A stretch of 6,639 nt of DNA from the NCBI GenBank assembly GCA_019235595.1, contig JAFAKI010000252.1, positions 1 to 6,639 on the forward strand, read 5' to 3'. Made by a program: the position numbers and the translations under genes. Origin of the DNA: Mucilaginibacter sp. GTDB lineage: Bacteria > Bacteroidota > Bacteroidia > Sphingobacteriales > Sphingobacteriaceae. The notes under the pieces were generated by a model that was not told the DNA's origin, made no database searches, and worked only from the letters and a program-made list of their open reading frames with translations. Below are positions 6,395-6,639 of the stretch, one piece after another. How positions within the stretch are numbered: the stretch's first letter is position 1; the number at the start of each line of letters is the position of its first letter.

Positions 6395-6639
6395 CTAGGA
6401 TGCTTTTCTGCGGTTGAGCTCGTCTCTTATTTTAGCGGCCTTTTCATAAGCTTCTTCTGACAAGGCTTCCTGGAGTTTGGTTTTAAGTTCGTCGGTACTT
6501 AACGCCGCATAACCACTGGTAGTTGGGGCTACCGCTTTCTCTTCCGTAGTATCGTTCATGTTTTCGAGGTACACGAAATCGTTGCCTTCAATAACAATCC
6601 CAGCTGTGGATAGTATAAACTCATAAGTGTAGATAGCGC
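6395..6639 (-). CDS. Bifunctional nuclease (DUF151) with UVR tail, C-terminal part (5' end outside window)
   Basis: Read on the - strand from the window edge, 80 codons and a TAG stop are open. Numbering from the first full codon, residues 1-16 (AIYTYEFILSTAGIVI) match the end of the DUF151/bifunctional-nuclease domain in Bacteroidota, which typically runs '...CPIYTYE.IL..AG'. A Thr/Glu-rich linker follows (about 28-45). Then comes a UVR motif (46-78) of the kind found in UvrB and UvrC, ending EEAYEKAAKIRDELNRRK. DUF151 proteins are described as having DNase and RNase activity, and UVR motifs mediate protein contacts. The catalytic part is not in view, so activity cannot be judged. The gene runs in the same direction as the nupG-like gene 145 bp downstream and could be co-transcribed with it. 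The alternative that this is another UVR-tailed protein is less likely given the IYTYE segment. Confidence 0.82.
   Translation of the reverse strand, partial: AIYTYEFILSTAGIVIEGNDFVYLENMNDTTEEKAVAPTTSGYAALSTDELKTKLQEALSEEAYEKAAKIRDELNRRKAS

Overview
The window looks like a chromosomal segment from a Bacteroidota bacterium, most likely Sphingobacteriaceae (Mucilaginibacter/Pedobacter-like). This rests on the family mix: a MacB/FtsX-type permease, a LolD/MacB-type ATPase with the LSGGQQQLVG signature, a TolC-like protein, a secreted GH9 enzyme, a NupG-type nucleoside symporter, and a bifunctional nuclease with a UVR tail. AT-rich leaders without clear Shine-Dalgarno sequences before every complete gene agree with it. 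The placement is inference from memory; no search was run.

Layout. (1) Positions 1-690, + strand: the C-terminal part of an FtsX-family ABC permease whose 5' end lies outside the window. (2) 691-1024: a gene-free stretch holding two facing arrays of a GAGATTN heptamer, a strong hairpin terminator between them, and an octamer array/imperfect hairpin just before the next gene. (3) 1025-3097, + strand: an ABC ATPase and a TolC-like outer-membrane protein 24 bp apart, probably one operon. (4) 3201-4967, + strand: a secreted family 9 glycoside hydrolase with both family signatures and its catalytic residues intact. (5) 4990-6249, - strand: a NupG-like nucleoside:H+ symporter, convergent with the GH9 gene across only 22 bp. 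(6) 6250-6394: an intergenic stretch with a 16-bp palindrome and a second GAGATNN heptamer array. (7) 6395-6639, - strand: the C-terminus of a bifunctional nuclease (DUF151) with a UVR motif, entering from the right edge.

How they work together. The ATPase and TolC-like protein fit a tripartite export or efflux machine, with the permease upstream as a possible but unproven partner, because a terminator separates them and no membrane-fusion protein is visible. The GH9 enzyme would cut beta-linked glucans outside the cytoplasm. The nuclease and symporter run in the same direction and may form a nucleic-acid/nucleoside unit. All protein-coding genes belong to known families, and I see no undescribed protein system. 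The least explained signal is non-coding: the same heptamer family lies directly behind the stop codons of two unrelated genes, in the sense orientation both times.
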